Below are positions 38,058-46,796 of a stretch of DNA of 64,000 nt, piece after piece. Source of the stretch: Aurantiacibacter marinus (GTDB taxonomy: Bacteria; Pseudomonadota; Alphaproteobacteria; Sphingomonadales; Sphingomonadaceae). Position 1 is the stretch's first letter; every line of letters starts with the position of its first letter. The translations under genes were made by a program, and so were the position numbers. Location: contig NZ_LDCP01000001.1 of the NCBI RefSeq assembly GCF_001021555.1, forward strand, positions 1,178,001 through 1,242,000, in the 5' to 3' direction. The notes under the pieces were generated by a model, which was not told the DNA's origin, searched no databases, and saw only the letters and a list, made by a program, of their open reading frames with translations.

Positions 38058-39280
38058 CAGATCTCCATCGCGGCAAACCCGCGTATCAGGTCATTCATCA
38101 AGTCGTCTGCATCCTCTAGCCCGATGGCAAGCCGCACGCCAAGCCCGCATCCTGTATCGATGCTTCCGGGCCATGCCCTGAAGTCGCGCACGCGGCCGGG
38201 ATCTACAGGAATAGCAAGGCTTTCATACCCGCCCCAACTGTATCCGATGCCGAAAAGGTCGAGCGCATCAATAAAGCGCGCGCGCGATTGCTTGTCGGCG
38301 TCACGGAATATGAAAGAGAACAGCCCGCAGCCTCCGGTAAAATCGCGCTCCCAAAGGCCGAACCCGGGCGCACCGGGCAGCATCGGACAAAGCACGGCAG
38401 AAACTTCCGGGCGGGCTTCCAGCCAGCTGGCAATTGTAATCGCGCTTGCCGTGGTCCGCTCCAGCCGGATGCCCATCGTGCGCAGGCCGCGCAGTGCCAG
38501 CGCCGCATCATCAGGCGATACGACTTGTCCCATATATTGCGAATGTTGCCTTATTCGGTCGATTAGCGGCGCGGCCGCTGATGCGCAGCCCATCATCAGG
38601 TCGGAATGGCCGCCAACGTGTTTGGTCAGGCTCATGATGCTGATATCGCAGCCACGCTCCAGCGCAGGGAAGCCAAGCGCGGATGCCCAGGTGTTGTCGA
38701 CAATGGAAATGACGCCGCGATCCCGAGCTATGTCGGTCAGGGCAGGGATGTCGCAGACTTCCATCGTCAGGCTGCCAGGACTTTCCAGCATGATCGCTTT
38801 GGTCTGATCTGAGATCATCGCCGCCAGGGCTTTTGGATCCAGCGGATCGAATGCACGTGCTGTTATGCCGAAGCGTTCCAGCATACCCAGCGCGATGCCG
38901 CGCGTCGGTTCGTAGGAATTGTCGGAGAACAGCAATTCGTCGCCTGGCTGGAGGATAGCCATCAGCGTGCAGGCGATGGCGGCAACGCCGCTTGGAAACA
39001 ATTCAGTCCCGTCTGCCCCGGGTTCGAGCCCGGTCAGCGCATCGGCAAGCGCCCATTGGGTAGGCCCGCCGCGCCGCCCGTAATAGAAATGTCCATCGGC
39101 ATTAGGCCTGCCCTTGGCGAGATCGGCAGTATCTTCATACAAATGGGTGCTTCCGCGCCAGACGGGCGGGTTGACCACCCCGCCTTTCTGCCCGGGTGCG
39201 CTGGTCCATTGTTTGCGCCGACCGGCTTCCACCAGACGGGTTGCGGGGCCATATTTGCTGGCATGGTCTTTGCCGCTCAT
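38057..39280 (-). CDS. metC: Cystathionine beta-lyase
   Basis: PLP-dependent C-S lyase that makes homocysteine from cystathionine on the way to methionine. The PLP lysine is in MSLTKHVGGHSDLMMG, and VDNTWASALGFPALERGCD and YYGRRGGPTQWAL are family segments. The sequence is of the Cys/Met metabolism family; the LTKHVGGHSD form fits cystathionine beta-lyase better than gamma-synthase. The ATG at 39280 gives 407 aa. It overlaps the sulfurtransferase upstream by 4 bp. Confidence 0.88.
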   Translation of the reverse strand: MSGKDHASKYGPATRLVEAGRRKQWTSAPGQKGGVVNPPVWRGSTHLYEDTADLAKGRPNADGHFYYGRRGGPTQWALADALTGLEPGADGTELFPSGVAAIACTLMAILQPGDELLFSDNSYEPTRGIALGMLERFGITARAFDPLDPKALAAMISDQTKAIMLESPGSLTMEVCDIPALTDIARDRGVISIVDNTWASALGFPALERGCDISIMSLTKHVGGHSDLMMGCASAAAPLIDRIRQHSQYMGQVVSPDDAALALRGLRTMGIRLERTTASAITIASWLEARPEVSAVLCPMLPGAPGFGLWERDFTGGCGLFSFIFRDADKQSRARFIDALDLFGIGYSWGGYESLAIPVDPGRVRDFRAWPGSIDTGCGLGVRLAIGLEDADDLMNDLIRGFAAMEI

Positions 39281-40122
39281 GCAGGTTCTCCGGTCGCCAC
39301 AGGCAAGGCGGGGTCGGCGCCCCATTCGCTCCAGCTGCCATCATACAACGCGCCCTCCTTGCCAATCAGATGGAGTGCGAACAGCAGCACCGATGCGGTT
39401 ATTCCGCTGCCGCAAGAGGCGACAATTGCCCGGTCAAGATCAACGCCGGCTGATTCAAACGCGGCGCGTATTCCGTCAGCATCCTTGAACGTACCATCCG
39501 GGTTCAGAACATAGCCGAACGGCAAATTGCGCGATCCGGGGATGTGACCTGTTGCTGTTCCTGCGCGAATATCGGGCGCGTCGCCGCAAAACCGGGCAGC
39601 GTCACGCGCGTCGACAACCTGTTCCGACTTGGTGTCGATGTTGGAAAGCACACCCTGTTTGTATCGTAGCGAGCTTGTCTCTGTGCCTCCGGCAGAAGCA
39701 AACGGGCGCGGGTGGTAAGGAATTTCGCCTGTCTCGATCGGCCTGTCTTCGGCGCGCCATTTTTCCAGTCCGCCATCCAACACCATCGCCTTCACGCCGT
39801 ACATCCGCAGCAAGAACCACGCCCTTGCCGCAGTTCGCATGGGGCTGTTGTCATACAGCGCGATGCGTGCGTTCTCAGGAAGGCCCAAAGCGGACATATG
39901 GGCGTCAAATTGTGCGCGGGTTGGCGGGGCAGATGGAACCGGATCGTCCGGATCTGTCAGCGCTTTCAAATCAAGAAATCGCGCACCGGGAATATGACCT
40001 TGCGCATATTCGTGCGACGGATCACGCTGCGCGGCAGGCAAGTGCGCCGATGCATCCAGTACCACCAGGCCAGTGGCACCCAGATTATCTTCGAGCCATT
40101 GCGTTGTGACGAGTGATTGCAT
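39277..40122 (-). CDS. sseA: 3-mercaptopyruvate/thiosulfate sulfurtransferase
   Basis: Two-domain rhodanese that moves sulfur from mercaptopyruvate or thiosulfate to a thiol acceptor. The active cysteine is C237 in CGSGITAS, the loop type typical of mercaptopyruvate sulfurtransferase. The N-terminal domain has YDNSPMRTA in place of a catalytic cysteine loop, as expected for the structural half. HIPGARFLD and HIPGSRNLPFG mark both domains. From the ATG at 40122 it is 281 aa. With metC and mscS it forms an overlapping set. Confidence 0.9.
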   Translation of the reverse strand: MQSLVTTQWLEDNLGATGLVVLDASAHLPAAQRDPSHEYAQGHIPGARFLDLKALTDPDDPVPSAPPTRAQFDAHMSALGLPENARIALYDNSPMRTAARAWFLLRMYGVKAMVLDGGLEKWRAEDRPIETGEIPYHPRPFASAGGTETSSLRYKQGVLSNIDTKSEQVVDARDAARFCGDAPDIRAGTATGHIPGSRNLPFGYVLNPDGTFKDADGIRAAFESAGVDLDRAIVASCGSGITASVLLFALHLIGKEGALYDGSWSEWGADPALPVATGEPA

Positions 40123-40176
40123 GATCCAGGGGATAGCCGCTGCGTACACTCAGGTAAATCGGCCAGTGATCCGCGG

Positions 40177-40710
40177 TCACATTACCGCCCTTGCGGAAAG
40201 CCGCGTGTGGATTTGCATATCACCGCTTAATTGCAGCGCGCGAAGCCTTTCTTCTCCGGCGGCTGGCGGTTGGCCAATCACGAATGCCTGCCGGATGGGG
40301 GCAATTCCCGCCCCGATGCAGCGCAGCCGCGCCAGCGGCAGGATCATCTGGTCCGGCGAATTGCCCACCGGCATTATTGCATGACGCGGCAATTGCCATT
40401 CGCCCACCACGCTTTCCCGCGCACCTGGATCAAGCTGGGAGATCTTGTGCAATCGCGCATCTGCCATGTCCGGCCCGCCCAACTGTTCCGCACTAGCCAG
40501 GCTGCTGTGGGCGCTGACCATGTCGCTCCACACCCGCAGCGCCACGATATGACTGGCTCCGCCGTTCGTCAGATTAAGGCGCCAGTTCAGCAACACGCGC
40601 GTCGGCCCGATTGATACGCGGATTGGAAAAAGTTCCAGCGCCAAAGCATGCTCATGGCTGGCGTCAACCGCATTCACGGCATCTTCTGGCTGTTGGTCCT
40701 GCTCATCCAT
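40177..40710 (-). CDS. Conserved hypothetical protein
   Basis: A 177-aa protein without signal peptide or membrane segment that I do not recognise. The sequence looks mainly beta (SIGPTRVLLNWRLNLTNGG, HIVALRVWSDMVSAH), with an acidic N-terminus and a basic C-terminus. The ATG at 40710 is chosen over a TTG at 40737. It ends 54 bp before the sseA start and lies divergently from queF, whose start is about 90 bp away. Codon use matches the neighbours. Confidence 0.65.
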   Translation of the reverse strand: MDEQDQQPEDAVNAVDASHEHALALELFPIRVSIGPTRVLLNWRLNLTNGGASHIVALRVWSDMVSAHSSLASAEQLGGPDMADARLHKISQLDPGARESVVGEWQLPRHAIMPVGNSPDQMILPLARLRCIGAGIAPIRQAFVIGQPPAAGEERLRALQLSGDMQIHTRLSARAVM

Positions 40711-40802
40711 GTCTCGCCGAATAGGCTGCGAAGCCAATTCTGCCTAGCATATGTCTCTCCGGCACTTGTGCGCAGGCACGCTTCGCGCCATTTGTGCAAA
40801 CC

Positions 40803-41282
40803 ATGAACGATACGCAAAACACGAAATTACAGCAGGGCCAGCCGCAATTCCTTGGCCAGCAGACACCATTACCAGCTTCCCCGGAAGAAGCGGTGCTGGA
40901 TTATGTCCCCAATCCGCGAGCAGGCGCGCTGTATCTGGTACGCTTCGCAGCGCCGGAATTCACCAGCCTGTGCCCAGTGACCGGTGCGCCTGATTTTGCC
41001 CATCTGGTCATCGATTATGCGCCCGGTGAGACGATTGTCGAATCCAAGAGCCTCAAGCTGTTCCTTGGTGCGTTTCGCAACCACAATGGCTTTCATGAAG
41101 ATGTGACAGTTGGCATCGGTCAGCGGTTGTTTGCAGAAATGCAGCCCCGATGGCTGCGGATCGGCGGGTATTGGTATCCGCGCGGCGGCATTCCCATTGA
41201 CGTCTTTTGGCAAAGTGGCGCGCCCCCGGCTGGTCTGTGGCTGCCCGACCAGGGCGTTGCTCCCTATCGCGGGCGCGGTTGA
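40803..41282 (+). CDS. queF: NADPH-dependent 7-cyano-7-deazaguanine reductase
   Basis: Reduces preQ0 to preQ1 in queuosine tRNA modification. The nucleophile Cys57 lies in SLCPVTG and the proton donor Asp64 follows in [27 protein letters not shown] carries the QueF signature. It is the short type I (unimodular) enzyme at 159 aa. The ATG at 40803 is taken; GTG at 40794 is the other possible start. Confidence 0.93.
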   Translation: MNDTQNTKLQQGQPQFLGQQTPLPASPEEAVLDYVPNPRAGALYLVRFAAPEFTSLCPVTGAPDFAHLVIDYAPGETIVESKSLKLFLGAFRNHNGFHEDVTVGIGQRLFAEMQPRWLRIGGYWYPRGGIPIDVFWQSGAPPAGLWLPDQGVAPYRGRG

Positions 41283-41366
41283 CCAGAAAGCTGGCCAAGC
41301 TTCTGGTTAAAGGCCGAGGCTTGCCTGCACGATTGCGTTTCGATTAGAGGCGGGCAACACTTCTTC

Positions 41367-41384
41367 CGGCAAGCTTTTTTGCCG
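41367..41384 (+). terminator. Small hairpin between queF and ugd
   Basis: CGGCAA (41367-41372) pairs with TTGCCG (41379-41384) around a T-rich loop, 29 bp before the ugd start. It may be a weak terminator or part of the ugd leader. Confidence 0.25.
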
Positions 41385-41412
41385 CATTACCTATCACGCA
41401 AAGGATACATCG

Positions 41413-42717
41413 ATGCACATCGTGATGATCGGCACCGGCTATGTCGGGCTAGTTTCGGGGGCCTGCTTCGCCGATTTTGGCCATGATGTAATCTGCGTGG
41501 ACAAGGACCAGTCCAAGATCGATGCTCTCCTCAACGGAGAAATCCCGATTTTCGAGCCAGGGCTTGATGAACTGGTCGCCAAAAATGTCGAAGCCGGACG
41601 GCTTTCCTTCACGCTTGATCTTGCAGAAGCTCTGCCAACTGCAAATGCCGTGTTTATTGCAGTCGGCACACCTTCCCGTCGCGGCGACGGCCATGCAGAC
41701 CTTTCCTATGTCTATGCCGCCGCACGCGAAATGGCACCATTGCTTCCCAAAGGTGTAGTCGTGGTCGATAAATCCACCGTGCCAGTAGGGACGGGAGACG
41801 AGGTGGAGCGCATCATCCGCGAAGAAGCGCCGGACCTGGAATTCTCCGTTGCCTCCAATCCCGAATTCCTGCGCGAAGGCGCTGCAATTGATGATTTCAA
41901 ACGACCCGACCGTGTCGTGATCGGCGTGAACGACGAGCATGCAGAGCGGGTACTGGAAGAGATTTATCGCCCGCTCACACGCAACGAAAGTCCGCTCATC
42001 ACCATGAGCCGCCGGGGCGCGGAACTGACCAAATATGCCGCCAACGCCTTCCTCGCTACCAAGATCAGCTTCATCAATGAAATCGCTGATTTATGCGAAA
42101 AAGTTGGCACCGACGTGGGTGATGTCGCCAAGGGAATCGGGCTTGATAGCCGGATCGGCAACCGTTTCTTGATGCCGGGCCCGGGCTATGGCGGATCATG
42201 TTTCCCCAAGGACACGCTGGCGCTGCTGAAAACCGGCCAGGATTATGAATCGCCCCTGCGCATTGTGGAAAGCGTGGTCGCCAGCAATGATCAGCGCAAA
42301 CGGTCCATGGGCCGCAAGGTCGTTAGTGCGATGGGCGGCGGGGAACAGCACGGCAAAACCGTTGCTGTCCTGGGCCTGACCTTCAAGGCGAATACGGACG
42401 ATATGCGCGATAGCCCGGCAATCAGCGTGGTGCAAGCTTTGCAGGATGCAGGGATAAAGGTGAAGGCCTACGACCCCGAGGGGATGGATCAGGCCGCCAA
42501 GGTGCTGAACAACGTAATCTATTGCGATGGCCCATACGAAGCGCTGGACGGAGCGGATGCGGCAGTGATTGTGACCGAATGGGATGCTTTCCGCGCGCTC
42601 GATCTGCAACGAATGAAGAGCTTGCTGAAATCTCCGCTACTCGTTGATTTGCGGAACCTTTATTCGCGCCGCGATGTCGAGGAGCACGGTTTCACTTACA
42701 TCGCCGTGGGGCGTTGA
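41413..42717 (+). CDS. ugd: UDP-glucose 6-dehydrogenase
   Basis: Oxidises UDP-glucose to UDP-glucuronate for surface polysaccharides. The NAD-binding start is MHIVMIGTGYVGLVSGACF, and the thioester-forming Cys263 lies in GYGGSCFPKDT. GTPSRRGDGHADLSYV, VDKSTVPVGTG and SNPEFLREG are family segments, and the C-terminal UDP-binding domain holds LGLTFKANTDDMRDSPA. Length 434 aa is typical. It ends at a bidirectional terminator shared with the tRNA gene. Confidence 0.97.
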   Translation: MHIVMIGTGYVGLVSGACFADFGHDVICVDKDQSKIDALLNGEIPIFEPGLDELVAKNVEAGRLSFTLDLAEALPTANAVFIAVGTPSRRGDGHADLSYVYAAAREMAPLLPKGVVVVDKSTVPVGTGDEVERIIREEAPDLEFSVASNPEFLREGAAIDDFKRPDRVVIGVNDEHAERVLEEIYRPLTRNESPLITMSRRGAELTKYAANAFLATKISFINEIADLCEKVGTDVGDVAKGIGLDSRIGNRFLMPGPGYGGSCFPKDTLALLKTGQDYESPLRIVESVVASNDQRKRSMGRKVVSAMGGGEQHGKTVAVLGLTFKANTDDMRDSPAISVVQALQDAGIKVKAYDPEGMDQAAKVLNNVIYCDGPYEALDGADAAVIVTEWDAFRALDLQRMKSLLKSPLLVDLRNLYSRRDVEEHGFTYIAVGR

Positions 42718-42729
42718 TCCGTTTCATGC

Positions 42730-42752
42730 AAAACCGTGCCCAGGACGGTTTT
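42730..42752. terminator. Bidirectional terminator between ugd and tRNA-Thr
   Basis: AAAACCGT (42730-42737) and ACGGTTTT (42745-42752) form an 8-bp perfect inverted repeat with a 7-nt loop. Each arm ends in T4 for its strand, so it can stop both ugd and the convergent tRNA gene. Confidence 0.75.
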
Positions 42753-42765
42753 CTCTAGCGGAAAC

Positions 42766-42841
42766 TGGTGCCGGCTGAAGGATTCGAACCCTCGGCCTGA
42801 TGATTACAAATCAACTGCTCTACCAACTGAGCTAAGCCGGC
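42766..42841 (-). tRNA. tRNA-Thr (anticodon TGT)
   Basis: Minus-strand 76-nt tRNA with encoded CCA end. The acceptor stem GCCGGCT/AGCCGGC is perfect, the D stem is GCTC/GAGC, the anticodon loop is TTTGTAA with anticodon TGT, and the T arm is GAGGG-TTCGAAT-CCTTC. The anticodon stem GTTGA/TCATC has one T-T mismatch at positions 28 and 42. The layout closely follows E. coli tRNA-Thr(UGU). Confidence 0.93.
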
Positions 42842-42949
42842 TACCGTTTTGTCCCATCGCCACGATGGCGTTCGGGAATCAAGAAGGCGCGCCTCTATCG
42901 CCAAATTGCCTGACTTGTCCAGCATCGTTTTCGCGCGGCGCATCCGTAC

Positions 42950-43750
42950 CTACTTTTTGACACGCCAGTCTTTGCGATATGTGGACTCTTCGCCGTATTT
43001 GCGCGCGTTGGCAGCTTTCTGATCGGCGAGCTCTTCTTTGGTGGAGATCCGTACGGCGTTTGCCTTGATCAACGTATCACGCCGGATCGGGATGAGCTGA
43101 ATAATCGGCGATCCGGCCGGAAGCACGAATTCGCCTGGACCACCGGTCCAGATAAACGGAAAGTTGATGGTAGTGGCGAACCTGTCGCAATCAACCAGGC
43201 CGGAAAAGCAATAGAATGGCAGCTCGGGCCGATTGGTGAGAGACTGGAACAGTACGGAGTATCCGTCTGGCACCCTGATCCGCCACGGATTGACGAATTT
43301 GAGCGGCATGGTCCCTGCAAACGGCGGTTGTGGAGCGCCAAGCTGCGCGGGATGATGCTGTTCAAGCGGCTGGAAAGCCACGTTTTCAGGCCAGCCCATC
43401 GCAATATTCATGCCATCATCTGGCACTCGCAATTGCACATCATACGGCAGCGGTATGACGAAGCCGAGCGAGAACGCGTCGGTCATTGGCAAGCACGCCT
43501 TTGCAGTGAGGCCGGGCAGGCCATGGGCATCGGGCATTCCCATTTCGCGTTCGAGCTTGCGGAACCATTCGGGAGCGAAGCGGATTGCGCGCTCCGGCGG
43601 CGGGATTGTGCCTTCAAGGCCGGGATCGCATAGAAATTCTATGCGTGGCTCGCCATCGCCATCACCATGGTTATCGCCATTGCCAGCTGCTGCCTGCCAC
43701 GCTGGAGGTGCAACGCCAGACAGACCGAAACTGATCGAAAAATCGCTCAC
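42950..43750 (-). CDS. Hypothetical protein, DUF6065-like
   Basis: Soluble protein of about 266 aa. It resembles proteins I recall as DUF6065, with the segment IPPPERAIRFAPEWFRKLER, a central PLKFVNPWRIRVPDGYS and the C-terminal TLIKANAVRISTKEEL. No catalytic motif or function is known to me. The start is GTG at 43750, 14 bp after the preceding gene on this strand, without a strong ribosome binding site, so translation may be coupled to it. Confidence 0.55.
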   Translation of the reverse strand: MSDFSISFGLSGVAPPAWQAAAGNGDNHGDGDGEPRIEFLCDPGLEGTIPPPERAIRFAPEWFRKLEREMGMPDAHGLPGLTAKACLPMTDAFSLGFVIPLPYDVQLRVPDDGMNIAMGWPENVAFQPLEQHHPAQLGAPQPPFAGTMPLKFVNPWRIRVPDGYSVLFQSLTNRPELPFYCFSGLVDCDRFATTINFPFIWTGGPGEFVLPAGSPIIQLIPIRRDTLIKANAVRISTKEELADQKAANARKYGEESTYRKDWRVKK

Positions 43751-43764
43751 ACCGTCATGATGCG

Positions 43765-44682
43765 TCAGGGCACCCCGAAGGTCCAGCCTTCAGTTTGCGC
43801 AATCCGGCGGTTCATTCCCTCAGGTGCCCAAAGTGCAATGTTTCCTGCCACCTTGCGCAGCCACGCAGCCGTCATCAGCGCATCGGAGGAATGGTCATCC
43901 ATTGGCCCGGTGCCACCAATCGGGGCGCTGCCGAGGTTGATGAGCGCTATGTCCAGTTCCTCGCGGAAGCGCACTTTGCTGCGCGAGGCGCTCCGCCCCG
44001 CCGCCATGGCGGCGAGGGCAGTATAGATTTCTACAATGACCGAACCCTCGCGCGGCAGGGGATCTACCGGCCATACGGGAATAGAGCCATCAAGCGCATG
44101 GAGGACCCGCATACCTGTCAGGCTGGATTTGCCAACCTGCGCCGCGCCGACGAGGTTGAAATTGGAATAGGGCTTGCAACCAACGGCTTCCTGCGCCCGC
44201 TCCGTAATCCTGAAACGCCCGCGGCCACCTGCTTCCCCTTGGGGCGCGAACAACTCTCCCTCTCGCCCGCCATGGCGGCGGAAATAGGCGCTGGCGACCG
44301 GATGGTCGACAAAACTGGAGGCGGACAGATGATCATCGCCTTCGCACACTGCGTCGATCATTCTCCACAGCGACCGTGCGTCGGCAGGGCTGCGGTCCCA
44401 GCCAGGGAAATACGCGCCTGCATCGGCAAAGGGCAGGGCAATTCCCAGATCAAGGCCAACGAGCGAATTGGCGGGAAGTTTATCGCGCAAAACTGCCAGT
44501 ACTTCACTGCGCGCCCAACCGCGTTTTCGCTCCACCAGCACAGGAGGTCCGCCATCGGCATGGGCGATCGCCATGGTAATCGCCTTGTGCCGCGCCCCTT
44601 GTGCACCCGACCAATCAACGGCGACAAACCATTCGAAGTCGCGAAAACCCGTCAGGAGCAGCGCCCTTCCATGATTTCCCAC
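43765..44682 (-). CDS. DUF429-like predicted nuclease (RNase H-like fold)
   Basis: A 305-aa protein. The N-terminal AVDWSGAQG, a middle LVGLDLGIALPF and the C-terminal DDHSSDALMTAAWL place acidic residues in the pattern of DUF429 proteins, which have an RNase H-like fold and are predicted nucleases. The family call is by motif pattern only; the function is not established. No ATG is available; GTG at 44682 gives the full domain and overlaps the lipoprotein gene by 31 bp. Confidence 0.6.
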   Translation of the reverse strand: MGNHGRALLLTGFRDFEWFVAVDWSGAQGARHKAITMAIAHADGGPPVLVERKRGWARSEVLAVLRDKLPANSLVGLDLGIALPFADAGAYFPGWDRSPADARSLWRMIDAVCEGDDHLSASSFVDHPVASAYFRRHGGREGELFAPQGEAGGRGRFRITERAQEAVGCKPYSNFNLVGAAQVGKSSLTGMRVLHALDGSIPVWPVDPLPREGSVIVEIYTALAAMAAGRSASRSKVRFREELDIALINLGSAPIGGTGPMDDHSSDALMTAAWLRKVAGNIALWAPEGMNRRIAQTEGWTFGVP

Positions 44683-45389
44683 GCATTGTCCTTATCCGCG
44701 AAGTAAATGCGCCGGGCAGTGCCGCGCGGATCGGCTGGAGATACCCTGAAAGGATCCAGAGCCATCTGCATGCAATCCTCGCCCCGCCAACCAACGAAGG
44801 ACCATTGCCCGAAGTTATCGGCAATAATCTGCGGTAGTGTGCCCTGTTCATCCGCCACCTGGGCGCTGAGCAGATCGAACCCGTGCGGTTTGACTTGCCA
44901 GACAGCAAAGCCTTCCAATCCGCCCCATCCCGCGCCGGAGACTTGCAGGCTGGCCATACGATTTGCGCTGGGGGAGAAATGCGGGCGCGCGCCTACGTCC
45001 ATGATGCTGCCATCGCCCTGGCGATCGACGATCTTGTAGCCAAAGCCTTCATACCCCCACCATTGCCAGCCAAGAAAACGCTCGCCTGAGAACCATTCCA
45101 TCTCGGTAATCTCGCCGGTCTTGGTATTGTCGACGCAGACCGTGCTGCCGCCAAGCGTCGAAACGGCGATGTATGAAACATCTGTCGCGGCCGCGTGATG
45201 AAAGCCGTCTGGTACAGGGATTGCCTCGGGTGGGCCGAATTCTTCCGGGTCCATCGGCTCAATCCGGAGCGATTGGCAGGCCGCGAGATCGGGCGGAGCG
45301 ACTGCGGGTTGCGACAGTGACATTGCGGGCCGTTGGATCTGGCATGCGGTCAGAACCAGAAAGCTTGCAAGTGCGGTCAAGCCTCTCAA
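44652..45389 (-). CDS. Lipoprotein of unknown function
   Basis: Predicted lipoprotein of about 245 aa. A lipobox VLTAC ends the signal peptide, and the mature part is rich in Gly and Trp (GWQWWGYEGFGYKIVDRQG) with several cysteines, likely a beta-rich periplasmic domain. I do not recognise the family. No ATG exists near the N-terminus; TTG at 45389 overlaps the rarA stop (TTGA) and gives a good signal length. TTG at 45416 is the other option. Translation is probably coupled to rarA. Confidence 0.65.
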   Translation of the reverse strand: MRGLTALASFLVLTACQIQRPAMSLSQPAVAPPDLAACQSLRIEPMDPEEFGPPEAIPVPDGFHHAAATDVSYIAVSTLGGSTVCVDNTKTGEITEMEWFSGERFLGWQWWGYEGFGYKIVDRQGDGSIMDVGARPHFSPSANRMASLQVSGAGWGGLEGFAVWQVKPHGFDLLSAQVADEQGTLPQIIADNFGQWSFVGWRGEDCMQMALDPFRVSPADPRGTARRIYFADKDNAWEIMEGRCS

Positions 45390-46699
45390 GATCTTTCGTC
45401 CCGCAGCTTCGCCCAATAATCCAGGCGTTCTTGCACCTTGCGTTCAAAACCCCGCTGGACGGGTTGGTAAAATTCCTGCCGCGGCATGCCCTCTGGCCAA
45501 TAATTGTCGCCGGAAAATCCTTCATCCGCATCGTGGTCGTAGGTGTACCCTTTGCCGTACCCCACGTCTTTCATCAGCTTGGTCGGCGCATTCACGATGT
45601 TCATTGGCGGCATCAGGCTGCCAGTTTCCCTGGCGCTGCGGAAAGCTGCTTTCTGCGCCTTGTAAACCGCGTTCGATTTGGGTGCGGTGGCAAGATAGAT
45701 GCAGGCCTGAACCAGTGCCAGTTCGCCTTCAGGACTGCCGAGGAACTGGTAAGCATCCTTTGCCGCCATGCACTGCGTCAGCGCGGCAGGGTCGGCCATG
45801 CCGATATCTTCCACCGCCATACGTACCAGTCGCCGGGCAAGGAACAGCGGTTCCTCCCCCGCCACAAGCATGCGCGCCATGTAATACAAGGAGGCTTGAG
45901 GGTCGGACCCGCGCACTGCCTTGTGCAGGGCTGAAATGAGGTTGTAGTGCCCCTCCCGGTCCTTGTCATAAACGGCCACGCGGCGTTGCAGGAATTGGCC
46001 CAGGGCCGCGGGATCAAGGGGGCTTTCGATCTTCGCATTGTAAAGCGTTTCGGCCTGATTGAGCAGAAAGCGCCCGTCGCCGTCGGCGCTGGCGATCAAG
46101 GCGTCTTTTGCTTGCGGAGTAAGAGGCAGGGGGCCTTCCAGTTCCTCTGCCCGGTCAAGCAATTTGCCCAAGGCCTCCGCATCAAGGCGGTGCAGGATCA
46201 GGACCTGCGCACGGCTGAGCAATGCTGCGTTGAGCTCGAAGCTGGGATTTTCCGTCGTCGCGCCGACCAGCGTTACTACGCCGCGTTCTACGAATGGTAG
46301 AAAACCGTCCTGTTGTGCGCGGTTGAACCGGTGGATCTCGTCCACGAACAGCAATGTGCGCTGACCAGCTTTCTTGGCTGTTTCAGCAGCGGCAAAAGCC
46401 TTCTTCAGATCAGCCACGCCGCTGAATACTGCGCTGACAGCCTGATACCGCATGCCTACTGCATCCGCGAGCAATCGAGCGATGCTGGTCTTGCCGGTGC
46501 CCGGAGGTCCCCACAGGATCGTGCTGGACAGGCGCCCGGCTGTCACCATTCGGCCGATTGCGCCTTCCGGACCGGTCAGATGTTCCTGCCCGATAATCTC
46601 GGCGAGCACAGCGGGTCGCAGGCGATCGGCCAGTGGCGCATCAGCGGAACTCTCATCTGCCGAAGGCTGGGGCGGGTCATCGTTGAATAGGTCGGCCAT
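45386..46699 (-). CDS. rarA: Replication-associated recombination protein A (AAA+ ATPase)
   Basis: AAA+ ATPase of the RarA/MgsA/WRNIP1 family that acts at stalled forks. Walker A is GPPGTGKTS (64-72), Walker B FVDEIHRFNRAQQDGFLP, sensor GATTENPSFELN, and the C-terminal tetramerisation domain contains LYYMARMLVAGEEPLFLARR. The ATG at 46699 gives 437 aa, as usual. It is divergent from the PadR gene, with 97 bp between the starts. Confidence 0.95.
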   Translation of the reverse strand: MADLFNDDPPQPSADESSADAPLADRLRPAVLAEIIGQEHLTGPEGAIGRMVTAGRLSSTILWGPPGTGKTSIARLLADAVGMRYQAVSAVFSGVADLKKAFAAAETAKKAGQRTLLFVDEIHRFNRAQQDGFLPFVERGVVTLVGATTENPSFELNAALLSRAQVLILHRLDAEALGKLLDRAEELEGPLPLTPQAKDALIASADGDGRFLLNQAETLYNAKIESPLDPAALGQFLQRRVAVYDKDREGHYNLISALHKAVRGSDPQASLYYMARMLVAGEEPLFLARRLVRMAVEDIGMADPAALTQCMAAKDAYQFLGSPEGELALVQACIYLATAPKSNAVYKAQKAAFRSARETGSLMPPMNIVNAPTKLMKDVGYGKGYTYDHDADEGFSGDNYWPEGMPRQEFYQPVQRGFERKVQERLDYWAKLRDERS

Positions 46700-46755
46700 G
46701 TGCGTGCCTTTTAACGTGCTCGAAAAATTTTGCACGAACCCTTGTTGCGATAGAT

Positions 46756-46771
46756 CTAAGATATATCTTAG
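46756..46771. promoter_or_regulatory. 16-bp perfect palindrome in the rarA-padR intergenic region
   Basis: CTAAGATATATCTTAG is a perfect palindrome 26 bp before the PadR start codon. AT-rich dyads next to padR genes usually bind the PadR protein itself, so this is a likely autoregulatory operator, possibly overlapping the promoter -10 region. Confidence 0.6.
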
Positions 46772-46796
46772 TGGTGGGACAAGTCAGGAGCTTATC

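Noticed and set aside
42755-42943. 62-codon minus-strand ORF covering the tRNA gene
   Set aside because: It spans the tRNA-Thr gene and shows no coding bias or RBS.
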